A stretch of DNA of 64,000 bases, taken from assembly GCA_029558635.1 (NCBI GenBank), contig JAKQEE010000052.1, positions 62,001-126,000 on the forward strand, written 5' to 3'. The notes under the pieces were generated by a model. The model was not told the origin of the DNA. It did no database searches and saw only the letters and a program-made list of their open reading frames with translations. Made by a program: the position numbers and the translations under genes. The DNA comes from Pseudomonadota bacterium (lineage in GTDB: Bacteria > Pseudomonadota > Alphaproteobacteria > Micavibrionales > Micavibrionaceae). Positions 52,918-61,022 of this stretch are shown piece after piece (the stretch's first letter is position 1; each line of letters opens with the position of its first letter).

Positions 52918-53895
52918 TTATTTTACAAAGAGGCCACTTTTTTCACGGATGACGGCGGCAATGGCTGCCGAATCGTTCAAGGGCGGGTAGGTCCAGTGGT
53001 CGATTTTTCCCGAAAAGGGGCGGATGGCCCCGTAGCGTTCCAGATTGTCGACCAGCAGTTGCTGGCGGTAAGTGGTTTTGACCAGTGGCAGGACGTAAAC
53101 AGGTTTTCCGGTTGTGGCAGCGTCGGAGATCATAGAGGTGGAGTCGTTGGTCACTAAAATTACGTCGGCCCATGCGAGCATACCCATGTAGGGGTTTGGA
53201 TGGCCCCCATCCCAGAAATAAACGTGCGGAATGTCGAGTTTCTTTTTGAGCCGCGCCGTGTTGTCGTCCCCCGTGCGGCGCGAGGTCGAGATCATCAGGC
53301 TGTTTGCGCGGGAGAGCGGCAGAATGCGTCCCATTATGGTGTTTATATCGTCTTGCGTGATTTTGTATGTTTTGGTCGATCCGCCAATCATGACGGCGAT
53401 GCGTGTGGCGGGCAGTTTTTCAAACAGGTACGCAAATTCCTCTTTCGCGCGGGCGAGTTCTTTGGCTGTGATGCGGTTCGGGGTGGCGTTGGTGACGATC
53501 ACGTTTTCTCCGCGCGTTGGATCGTGTTCGGGAACTGCCACCAGATCAAACTGAGTGGGTGGGACGCGGGGGTCCTGAATCTGGACGGTAAAGGTCTTTC
53601 CACAGCTCTGTTTTTTGATATAGCGCGATGCAGCAATACTTTTGCGCCCCGATGCGATCAGCACATCCGGCCAAGGGGGAAGCAAGGGGGGGCAAAAAGT
53701 CGCGGACAGCTCCCATCCCAGCCAAGGTGAGAGAGCTTTCCATGGCTGATTCAGGGAAACTCTGTGGGTTGTAAAGGGGATCCCTAGGGATTCCGCCACT
53801 CCCAAACACTGGTTTTCGGTTCCGGCCATCCCTTCCGTTATAACCCACACTCGTGGGTTTTCTTTCAAATCGGGGGGTGAGGAGGGGTGTGTCAT
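52918..53895 (-). CDS. ELM1-like family protein (DUF1022)
   Basis: 'ITEGMAGTENQCLGVAESLG', 'MIGGSTKTYKI', 'VTNDSTSMISDAATTGKPVYV'. Confidence 0.85.
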   Translation of the reverse strand: MTHPSSPPDLKENPRVWVITEGMAGTENQCLGVAESLGIPFTTHRVSLNQPWKALSPWLGWELSATFCPPLLPPWPDVLIASGRKSIAASRYIKKQSCGKTFTVQIQDPRVPPTQFDLVAVPEHDPTRGENVIVTNATPNRITAKELARAKEEFAYLFEKLPATRIAVMIGGSTKTYKITQDDINTIMGRILPLSRANSLMISTSRRTGDDNTARLKKKLDIPHVYFWDGGHPNPYMGMLAWADVILVTNDSTSMISDAATTGKPVYVLPLVKTTYRQQLLVDNLERYGAIRPFSGKIDHWTYPPLNDSAAIAAVIREKSGLFVK

Positions 53896-53971
53896 TTCAA
53901 CCAATTGTAAAAAAGTTTCATTTTCTTAAAATATTGTATATAAACGCCACCGGAAAAAAGGAATACAAAAA

Positions 53972-54499
53972 ATGAAGTCACCCGAAGACGTTAAACTATT
54001 CGATAAATCTGTGAAACAGACACGTGTTGTCAAGCTCGATAAAATCGACCAGCGCATCCTGAGCGATTTGCAAAAGGACGGGCGGATGACCAATGTCGAT
54101 CTGGCCAAGCGTGCCGGAATTTCCGCGCCGCCTTGTTTGCGCCGTGTGCGCAATCTGGAAGAGGCCGGATTGATTAAATCATACCATGCTTGCGTCAATC
54201 ATGCCGCTTTGGGGTATCCTGTGACGGTGTTTACGATGGTTAAACTCAATTCCGTAGGTGAAGGCGAGTTGCGCCGCTTCGAAGGTCAGCTCGAGCAATG
54301 GCCGCTGGTTCGTGAAGCCTATGTCATGACGGGGGAAAGCGATTTTCTTTTGAAGATCGTTGCCCGCGATTGGGACGATTATCAAGACTTCCTGACCAAT
54401 CAGTTGCTGGAAAGCCCCAATGTGGCATCCGTCAAATCCTCGCTGTCGGTTAAAACATCGAAGTTTAAGGCCGGTGTCCCCATTTTGGACGAATATTAA
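53972..54499 (+). CDS. Lrp/AsnC-family transcriptional regulator
   Basis: 'KIDQRILSDLQKDGRMTNVDLAKRAGISAPPCLRRVRNLEEAGLIKSY'. Confidence 0.94.
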   Translation: MKSPEDVKLFDKSVKQTRVVKLDKIDQRILSDLQKDGRMTNVDLAKRAGISAPPCLRRVRNLEEAGLIKSYHACVNHAALGYPVTVFTMVKLNSVGEGELRRFEGQLEQWPLVREAYVMTGESDFLLKIVARDWDDYQDFLTNQLLESPNVASVKSSLSVKTSKFKAGVPILDEY

Positions 54500-55479
54500 A
54501 GCAGGGATTTAAGCGGTCGGACAGGTCGTGGGCCCATGTGGCTGATGACCTCGGATGCCGATAGCGATCCAAGCCGCCCGCACTCTGCGAGCGGCTTTCC
54601 TTCTGTCAGGCCGAACAAGAATCCAGCGGCGTATGCATCGCCTGCGCCGGTCGTGTCTACCAATTGCGCAGGAGGAATGGCGTCTACGTGGATGTATTCA
54701 TTTCCCGCAGCGATAGCCGAGCCGTTTTTCCCCAAGGTCACGATGCTGATGTCGCATTTTGCGGCGATGGATTTATGCGCTTGTTCCACATCGGAAATTT
54801 GGGCCAGTTCTTTGATTTCTTCTTCGTTTGCAAACAGGATGTCCACATGGTTGTCCACAAGTTTGCGGAAGTCGTCGCGGTGGCGGACGACGCAGAACGG
54901 GTCGGAGAGGGTGAGTGCCAGTTTTTTCCCGTGTTTTTTCACCAGTTCGGCGGCCTTGATAAAGGCAGCTTTGGCTTCTGGCTGGTCGAAGAGGTAGCCT
55001 TCGAGATAGGTGATTTCAGACGCGGCGATCAGCGATTCATCAATGTCGTCGGGTGTGAGTTGGGTGGAGGCCCCTAAAAAGGTGTTCATCGTGCGTTGCG
55101 CGTCGGGGGTTACCAAGATCAGGCATTGTGCAGTGGCGGGGCCATTGTGAAGCGAGGGCGTGTCGAAATGGACGCCGATGGCATTCATGTCGTGGGTGAA
55201 GACCTTTCCCAACTGGTCATTTGCCACTTTGCCCATGAAGGCTCCTTTGCCCCCCAGCGATGCGTAGGCTGCCATGGTGTTGCCGGCTGAGCCGCCGGAG
55301 ACTTCGGTGGCCGGACCCATCAATCCGTAGAGTTCCTTTGCGCGGTGTTCGTCGATCAGCGTCATTGCGCCGCGGGTCATGCCGAATTGCACCTGAGAGT
55401 CGATGAATTCGTCGGTGGTGGTAGCCAGAATGTCCACAATTGCGTTGCCAATCGCTGTTACGCCGTATTTGGAGGTCAT
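54496..55479 (-). CDS. PfkB-family carbohydrate kinase, adenosine kinase-like
   Basis: 'GGSAGNTMAAYASLGGKGAFMGKV', 'VDTTGAGDAYAAGFLFGL'. Confidence 0.9.
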   Translation of the reverse strand: MTSKYGVTAIGNAIVDILATTTDEFIDSQVQFGMTRGAMTLIDEHRAKELYGLMGPATEVSGGSAGNTMAAYASLGGKGAFMGKVANDQLGKVFTHDMNAIGVHFDTPSLHNGPATAQCLILVTPDAQRTMNTFLGASTQLTPDDIDESLIAASEITYLEGYLFDQPEAKAAFIKAAELVKKHGKKLALTLSDPFCVVRHRDDFRKLVDNHVDILFANEEEIKELAQISDVEQAHKSIAAKCDISIVTLGKNGSAIAAGNEYIHVDAIPPAQLVDTTGAGDAYAAGFLFGLTEGKPLAECGRLGSLSASEVISHMGPRPVRPLKSLL

Positions 55480-55536
55480 AATCCCTAATCCTTTTTGCCG
55501 ATTGAAAATTTAAATGTTTCGGATTAAGTCTCTAAC

Positions 55537-56130
55537 ATGTCCAAAGCCAAAGGCCAACACCCAAAACCCGACCGTCGCGCGCGCGTTATTAACGCCGCGT
55601 TGAGTGCGGCTGCACATGAGGCGTGGGAGTTTGTGTCATACGTGGATATTGCACAGCGCGCCACGATGGCGGTGGATGAGGTGTGCGATGTGTTCCCTGC
55701 AAAGGCCGATATCATCCGGCATATCGTGCGCGAGATGGATCATGAGGTTTTGAAAAATTACAAAGTCGATGCGCGTGCCTCGAAGCGGGATACGTTATTC
55801 GATGTTCTGATGGAGCGGTTCGACGCGATGAGCGAACATCGCGCGGCGCATGCATCTTTTATCAAATCGTTCGGCTGGAATCATTGCGAGAAATTTTCTG
55901 ATCTGAATTTCTATTTTTCTTCACTGGAAAATTATATGCGTGCGGCAGAGGTCGAGACGCGTGGTCTGAAGGGATTGGCGAACGTCTTGGCGCTCGGTGC
56001 CGGATATGGATGGGTTTTATACGTGTGGATGGGGGACCGGACGCACGACCTTACCAAGACCATGGCGGCGCTTGATAAAATGCTCGGGCGGTTGGAGTGG
56101 GCTAGGGATTATATCCGAACGAAATCCTAG
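55537..56130 (+). CDS. TetR-like transcriptional regulator
   Basis: '[51 protein letters not shown]'. Confidence 0.75.
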   Translation: MSKAKGQHPKPDRRARVINAALSAAAHEAWEFVSYVDIAQRATMAVDEVCDVFPAKADIIRHIVREMDHEVLKNYKVDARASKRDTLFDVLMERFDAMSEHRAAHASFIKSFGWNHCEKFSDLNFYFSSLENYMRAAEVETRGLKGLANVLALGAGYGWVLYVWMGDRTHDLTKTMAALDKMLGRLEWARDYIRTKS

Positions 56131-57353
56131 GCTACGCGCATATTGGTGATGACGCCGTGGTTGTCCGCCCAGAGTTGTTTTAGAACTCCGACCAGTTTCG
56201 AAATATGTTCCGGTTTATGGACTGCGGTGGCGGTGAGGCGCATCCGCTCTGTTCCGCGAGGTACAGTCGGATAGTTGATCGGCTGGATATAAATGTTATG
56301 CGCGTCCATCAGCCAGTCGGTAATGGCTTTGCAGCACACGGAATCCCCCACCAGTAATGGCGTGATGTGGCTTTCGCCTTTCATGTAGGTAAGACCAGCT
56401 TCGTCGAGGGATGATTTCAGAAGTTTGACGTTCGCGCGAATGGCTTGGCGTTCGACTTGCGAGGTTTTGAGATGTTCGACACTGGCCAATGCTCCGGCAC
56501 ACAAAGCGGGTGGCAGGGCAGTTGTAAAAATGAAATTGCCGGAGTAGGAGCGTACCGCGTCGATGATCGACGCATTGGCGGTGATGAATCCGCCCATCAA
56601 GCCGTAGGCTTTGCCGAAGGTTCCCTCCAGAATATCAATGCGATCCAACAGGCCGCGTTCGTCGGCGACACCGCCGCCGCGTTGTCCGTATACGCCCACG
56701 GCGTGAACTTCATCGAGGTAGGTCATCGCGCCGTAGCGTTCGGCGAGATCACAGATTGATTCAATCGGGGCGATGTCGCCTTCCATCGAATAGACCGATT
56801 CAAAGACAATCAATTTCGGCACGTTGGATGGTGCGTTTTTAAGTAGGTGTTCGAGGTGGCCCATATCGTTGTGGCGGTAGATGAATTTCTGGCAGTTGCC
56901 CTGACGAATTCCATGGATCATCGAGGCGTGGTTAAGCTCGTCGGAGAAGACCGCGCATTCGGGCAAGAGTCTCAGAATGGTCGAAAGTGCGCCTTCGTTG
57001 GCGGTGTAGCCTGAGGGGAAAACCAGCGAGGCTTCCTTGCGGTGGAGATCGCAGAGAGAGTCTTCAAGATCGACAACGTAGCGTGTTGTTCCCGAAATAT
57101 TGCGCGTGCCGCCGGCGCCTGCGCCGGAACGATCAATTGCGTCGTGCATGGCTTTCAAAACAACCGGGTGTTGCCCCATGCCGAGATAATCATTGTTGCA
57201 CCACACCGTGACTTCGCGGGTCGATCCGTCGGGGGAGCGGTAGAGCGCTTGGGGAAATTTTCCGGCAATCCTTTCCAGATCGGCAAAGATGCGGTAGCGG
57301 CCTTCGTTTTTCAAATCAGCGATGCGGCGGTCGAAATAGGTGCGGTAGTCCAT
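56127..57353 (-). CDS. hemA: 5-aminolevulinate synthase
   Basis: '[16 protein letters not shown]', '[13 protein letters not shown]', '[16 protein letters not shown]', '[14 protein letters not shown]'. Confidence 0.96.
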   Translation of the reverse strand: MDYRTYFDRRIADLKNEGRYRIFADLERIAGKFPQALYRSPDGSTREVTVWCNNDYLGMGQHPVVLKAMHDAIDRSGAGAGGTRNISGTTRYVVDLEDSLCDLHRKEASLVFPSGYTANEGALSTILRLLPECAVFSDELNHASMIHGIRQGNCQKFIYRHNDMGHLEHLLKNAPSNVPKLIVFESVYSMEGDIAPIESICDLAERYGAMTYLDEVHAVGVYGQRGGGVADERGLLDRIDILEGTFGKAYGLMGGFITANASIIDAVRSYSGNFIFTTALPPALCAGALASVEHLKTSQVERQAIRANVKLLKSSLDEAGLTYMKGESHITPLLVGDSVCCKAITDWLMDAHNIYIQPINYPTVPRGTERMRLTATAVHKPEHISKLVGVLKQLWADNHGVITNMRVA

Positions 57354-57417
57354 TCTTTACCCTCTTGGTTTCTGTTCTTTTATAAGGATGTTTGGACGCA
57401 AAACCAAATACAAGTTG

Positions 57418-57432
57418 TGAGAATTATTCTTA
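57418..57432. promoter_or_regulatory. Fur/Irr-like box between hemA and the ribokinase gene
   Basis: TGAGAATTATTCTTA, 3 mismatches to TGATAATNATTATCA; near-identical to the box at 28896-28910. Confidence 0.55.
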
Positions 57433-57481
57433 ACTTCAATTTTAAGAGTGGGTCGTTAAGAGTTTTGTGTTATGATTCCTT

Positions 57482-58426
57482 ATGATTATCGTTTTTGGCT
57501 CCCTGAATATGGATTTTTCGATCTCGCTGGACAAATTGCCTGTCCCGGGCGAGACGGTGTTGTCTACGGATTATATTCTGACCCCCGGCGGGAAAGGGGC
57601 CAATCAGGCTTTGGCCGCCGCGCGTTATGGGGCCAAGGTTGCGCTGATTGGCCGTGTGGGCAATGACAATTACGGCAGGACGGTGCGCGACTCGCTCAAA
57701 GGTCAGGGCGTGATGGTGTCGGGTGTTGCCTATTCCGATACCCACCCGACCGGATGCGCGATGGTGGCCAAGGACAGTAAAGGTGAAAACCAGATCATCG
57801 TGATGTCCGGCGCCAACGTCGAAGCTATTCACGATCAGGTGCCCGATGAAATTCTGATCAAACAAAACGTTTTGCTGATGCAGATGGAATTGCCACTCGA
57901 CCAGACGATGACGCTTCTGGAACGTGCAGATGAGGCGGGGCTTATCACTATCCTCAATCTGGCTCCGGCTATCATGATTCCGAAGCGGGCGCTGGGGCAT
58001 CTCGATTACTTGATTGTGAACAGTATCGAGGCGCGGCAGATTGCTGAAAAATTGCAACTCCGCGTCGAGGGAAATGCCCTCAAGCTGGCACAGGCTTTGG
58101 CAGTCGAAGGGCAAATGACCTGTCTGATTACGCTGGGGTCCAAAGGCTCGGTGGCCGTGACCAAAGACGGCGAAGTCTGGGCCGTTCCAATTATGCCGCT
58201 TGAGCAAAGCGAGGTGGTCGATATTACCGGTGCGGGCGATGCCTATTGCGGGATGTTTGCCGCCGCGATTCATGACGGCAAATCCCTCCCCGAGGCGATG
58301 CGTATCGCCAGTGTGGCCGGAAGCCTGACCTGTCTCAAACGCGGAACACAGGCAGCTATGCCGTTTATCGACGACGTTCTGGCCCGACTGGACGAAATGC
58401 CGCAGGCCGAAAAGCTGACGATCTGA
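57482..58426 (+). CDS. Ribokinase-like PfkB kinase
   Basis: 'GSLNMDFSISLDKLPVPGETVLSTDYILTPGGKGANQALAAARYGAKVALIGRVGND', 'VDITGAGDAYCGMFAAAI'. Confidence 0.92.
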   Translation: MIIVFGSLNMDFSISLDKLPVPGETVLSTDYILTPGGKGANQALAAARYGAKVALIGRVGNDNYGRTVRDSLKGQGVMVSGVAYSDTHPTGCAMVAKDSKGENQIIVMSGANVEAIHDQVPDEILIKQNVLLMQMELPLDQTMTLLERADEAGLITILNLAPAIMIPKRALGHLDYLIVNSIEARQIAEKLQLRVEGNALKLAQALAVEGQMTCLITLGSKGSVAVTKDGEVWAVPIMPLEQSEVVDITGAGDAYCGMFAAAIHDGKSLPEAMRIASVAGSLTCLKRGTQAAMPFIDDVLARLDEMPQAEKLTI

Positions 58427-58482
58427 TTTTTTTCTTGAAATTCCGAGCCTTGTGTATTATCGCAAATAAAACGGCGATGATA

Positions 58483-59367
58483 ATGAACGAATTGATTACA
58501 CACATACCAGAAACGGCTTTGGCAGAAGAACTTCTGGCCCAGCGTTTTTACACCGATGGCGGTTCGCCGGATTACGTTTCGGTTGAAGAGATTCACAGAA
58601 TTTTACAACGGGACAATGGTAAAGAGATACTTCAGCGCCGTTATCCTTTTTTGCTGCCAACTGCAATCTGGGCGGGCGAGGCATATGGAGAACAGAATCA
58701 AAAAAGACTCTTTGACTGGTTGCAAGAACGCTCCCAGCACCGTGTGAATTTAAAATTTGCTTTTGATGAAGCTGCCTATTCGGATCAAGGGCTTGCTTTT
58801 TTGCAGGATCAAGTCGGATTCGGTGTTGATTTTGAACAGATAGACGCTTCCACCAGAATACATCCGTCCTATGCCAAAAAGTTTTTTCATTGGATGCAGC
58901 AGGCTTCGGATATTGATTTCGTTCTTCTCGTCGAGCGGGACGGTAGTCCAATTTTCGGCAATCTTCACCGCGAGTTGTTAAGGCGGGAGCATTTGATTGA
59001 GAAGAAAAAGGCAGTCCCGTTTCCTGAAAAGATGCCGAAAGTGGTTGCCGTTTATTGGGGGGAAGGAGAGACCGAGGCTGTGCTAGCCAAACGGTTTAAT
59101 CGGTTAGTAACAGTTCTTTCAGGTATCGTGGCCGACCCGAATACGCGGATGGCATATGTGGAAAAGAAAGATCTTTATATATATCCCCGCCTTGAGGGGC
59201 ATGAGGGATATAAAAGCTTTATCAATATCTTCGGCGGCAAGCCGAGCTTGCTTCCTTTTGTATCGGCGTCAGGCCACCTCAATCCTTATGTACTTTCCGA
59301 TCAGTCTCATTCGGACAAGGAATTGCCGTTACCCGCAGGGCGGGGTTTGCATCTCCCCCCGGTTTGA
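58483..59367 (+). CDS. Hypothetical protein
   Basis: 294-aa ORF, no recognised motif. Confidence 0.65.
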   Translation: MNELITHIPETALAEELLAQRFYTDGGSPDYVSVEEIHRILQRDNGKEILQRRYPFLLPTAIWAGEAYGEQNQKRLFDWLQERSQHRVNLKFAFDEAAYSDQGLAFLQDQVGFGVDFEQIDASTRIHPSYAKKFFHWMQQASDIDFVLLVERDGSPIFGNLHRELLRREHLIEKKKAVPFPEKMPKVVAVYWGEGETEAVLAKRFNRLVTVLSGIVADPNTRMAYVEKKDLYIYPRLEGHEGYKSFINIFGGKPSLLPFVSASGHLNPYVLSDQSHSDKELPLPAGRGLHLPPV

Positions 59368-59410
59368 GTTAACCTCAGTCTATCAATTGATTCTTTGAGA
59401 AGGTTTAGTG

Positions 59411-59857
59411 ATGAGCGCAAAAGCCGCATCCAGACAGGAAATCATCATGAATTTTTCCACTCCGCCCAGTGCGGACGACCTTTCGGTTTTGGCTCGCCTG
59501 ATTATCGAGGCGCTCCCCGACGAGCTTGTTGAAAAATGTGAAGACCTCGAGGTTCAGATTGAAGAATTTCCCGATGAAGCGATGGAACAGGATATGGAGC
59601 TTGACTCTCCGTACGAGCTTTTGGCGTTTTATCACTCGGGCAAGGAAATTTCTCCGGGCGTTCAAAAGAAAGTTGCCAATGATGACGACCGGCTTCTGGT
59701 TTATCGCCGTCCGGTTCTTGATTTGTGGTGCGAGACGGGGGACGATCTCGGGTCTTTGTTGCGCGAAGTGGTTATTGAAGAAGTCGCCCGTGCGTTCGAA
59801 TTTTCCGAAGAAGATATTGCCGAGATGATTAAGCGTCATCATCAGGGGTTGTTTTAA
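59411..59857 (+). CDS. Zincin_1 (DUF1025)-like protein lacking HExxH
   Basis: Overall pattern 'LPDELVEKCEDLEVQIEEFPDE...LLAFYHSGKEISPG...RLLVYRRPVLDLWCE...LREVVIEEVARAFEFSEEDI'. Confidence 0.65.
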   Translation: MSAKAASRQEIIMNFSTPPSADDLSVLARLIIEALPDELVEKCEDLEVQIEEFPDEAMEQDMELDSPYELLAFYHSGKEISPGVQKKVANDDDRLLVYRRPVLDLWCETGDDLGSLLREVVIEEVARAFEFSEEDIAEMIKRHHQGLF

Positions 59858-59873
59858 ACTCTACTCTGATGGG

Positions 59874-59933
59874 CTGCAAATGGTGCTTTATCTGCGCTTC
59901 CGGTCCGGTTCTCGAAAAACACCATTTTCGCCA
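59874..59933. repeat. Dispersed structured repeat, copy B
   Basis: tatctgcgcttccggtccggttctcgaaaaacaccattttcgcc; matches 34166-34252. Confidence 0.6.
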
Positions 59934-59952
59934 CATCAGAGCGAGTTTAAGT

Positions 59953-60879
59953 TTATCTTTTTTGCTCTTTGAATTCGACGATTCCGTTTTCTTCCAGAAT
60001 TTTTTGTGCGGCAAATGAAGAGTCTTTTTTTGCTGATGACATTTCGCCGATGGCGAGTTTGTGCAGGTTTGCGCCGACGAAGTTGACCAGCTCGCGCGGG
60101 GTGGGAAGGGTCGAGACCCAGATTTGTCCGTCAATCAGTTTCAATCCGTGGCGGGCGGCTCCGAAGAGGAGGCGGCTTAATGGCTCTAAATAAAAATCGT
60201 ATTTTCCTTCCGTGTCCGGAGTGTCTCCCGAATAGCCGATGGCAGGGTGGGTCGAAGCGACAAGAGAAAATTTGCTTCCGTCTTTATCCGTTGCCAGAGC
60301 ACACCCCCACCGTTCGTGTTTGACATGAACAGAGTTGATAAGGGTCTGTAGATCTGTTGATCCGCCGGGTTTGATTTCAATCGGATTGTCTTCGGGTGGA
60401 ATATAGGACGAGTCCGGTTCGAAAATCGGGGCAAGGGTTTGTTCCTTGCGGTTGATTTTATAGATGGCAATGCCGGCATGGGCCATAATGCTCAGTGACA
60501 TGTCCTTGAACTCTTCTCCGCGGCGCGTGGCAAAATCTTTCTGGAAGCCTTTGTGGTCGATATAGAGTTTCTTGATGCCTGATTCCGCAATGGCTTTCGC
60601 GCAGTTCGGGCAGCAGGGATCAGTGATGGAAAGTGATGCTTTGTCTGTTTTCCCGCTAAAGTGGAGGATGCAATTCACTTCGGCGTGAAGCGTGCCGCTT
60701 GAATCCCCGATGCGGGTTTCGTGGCCGATATGTTTTGTAATGCTATCCGGCCATTCGTTGGTTCTGGCGACTTGCAACTTATCGGTGAACAGGCAGGCTG
60801 CCACTTTGTTGTCAGGGTGAGGGCTGGTGGACACGATGTCCACCGCGGACTGTGTGGCGGTAAAGGGAGGAGTCAACAT
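59953..60879 (-). CDS. Tandem cytidine/deoxycytidylate deaminase-fold protein
   Basis: N-domain 'LHAEVNCILHF' and 'DPCCPNCAKAIAESGIKKLYIDH'; C-domain has the same layout without Zn ligands. Confidence 0.75.
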   Translation of the reverse strand: MLTPPFTATQSAVDIVSTSPHPDNKVAACLFTDKLQVARTNEWPDSITKHIGHETRIGDSSGTLHAEVNCILHFSGKTDKASLSITDPCCPNCAKAIAESGIKKLYIDHKGFQKDFATRRGEEFKDMSLSIMAHAGIAIYKINRKEQTLAPIFEPDSSYIPPEDNPIEIKPGGSTDLQTLINSVHVKHERWGCALATDKDGSKFSLVASTHPAIGYSGDTPDTEGKYDFYLEPLSRLLFGAARHGLKLIDGQIWVSTLPTPRELVNFVGANLHKLAIGEMSSAKKDSSFAAQKILEENGIVEFKEQKR

Positions 60880-61022
60880 GTTGTGAATGATGCCCGAGGT
60901 GTGACGTTATATACATTGTCTTTTTTGTCCGACTTTTTTAGGCTTGTGTCAAATTTATCTTGCCTTATCGGTTTGACATAGTGTAATAAGTTTGCACAGC
61001 AAAAAAACAGGGAGTTAAGTTT

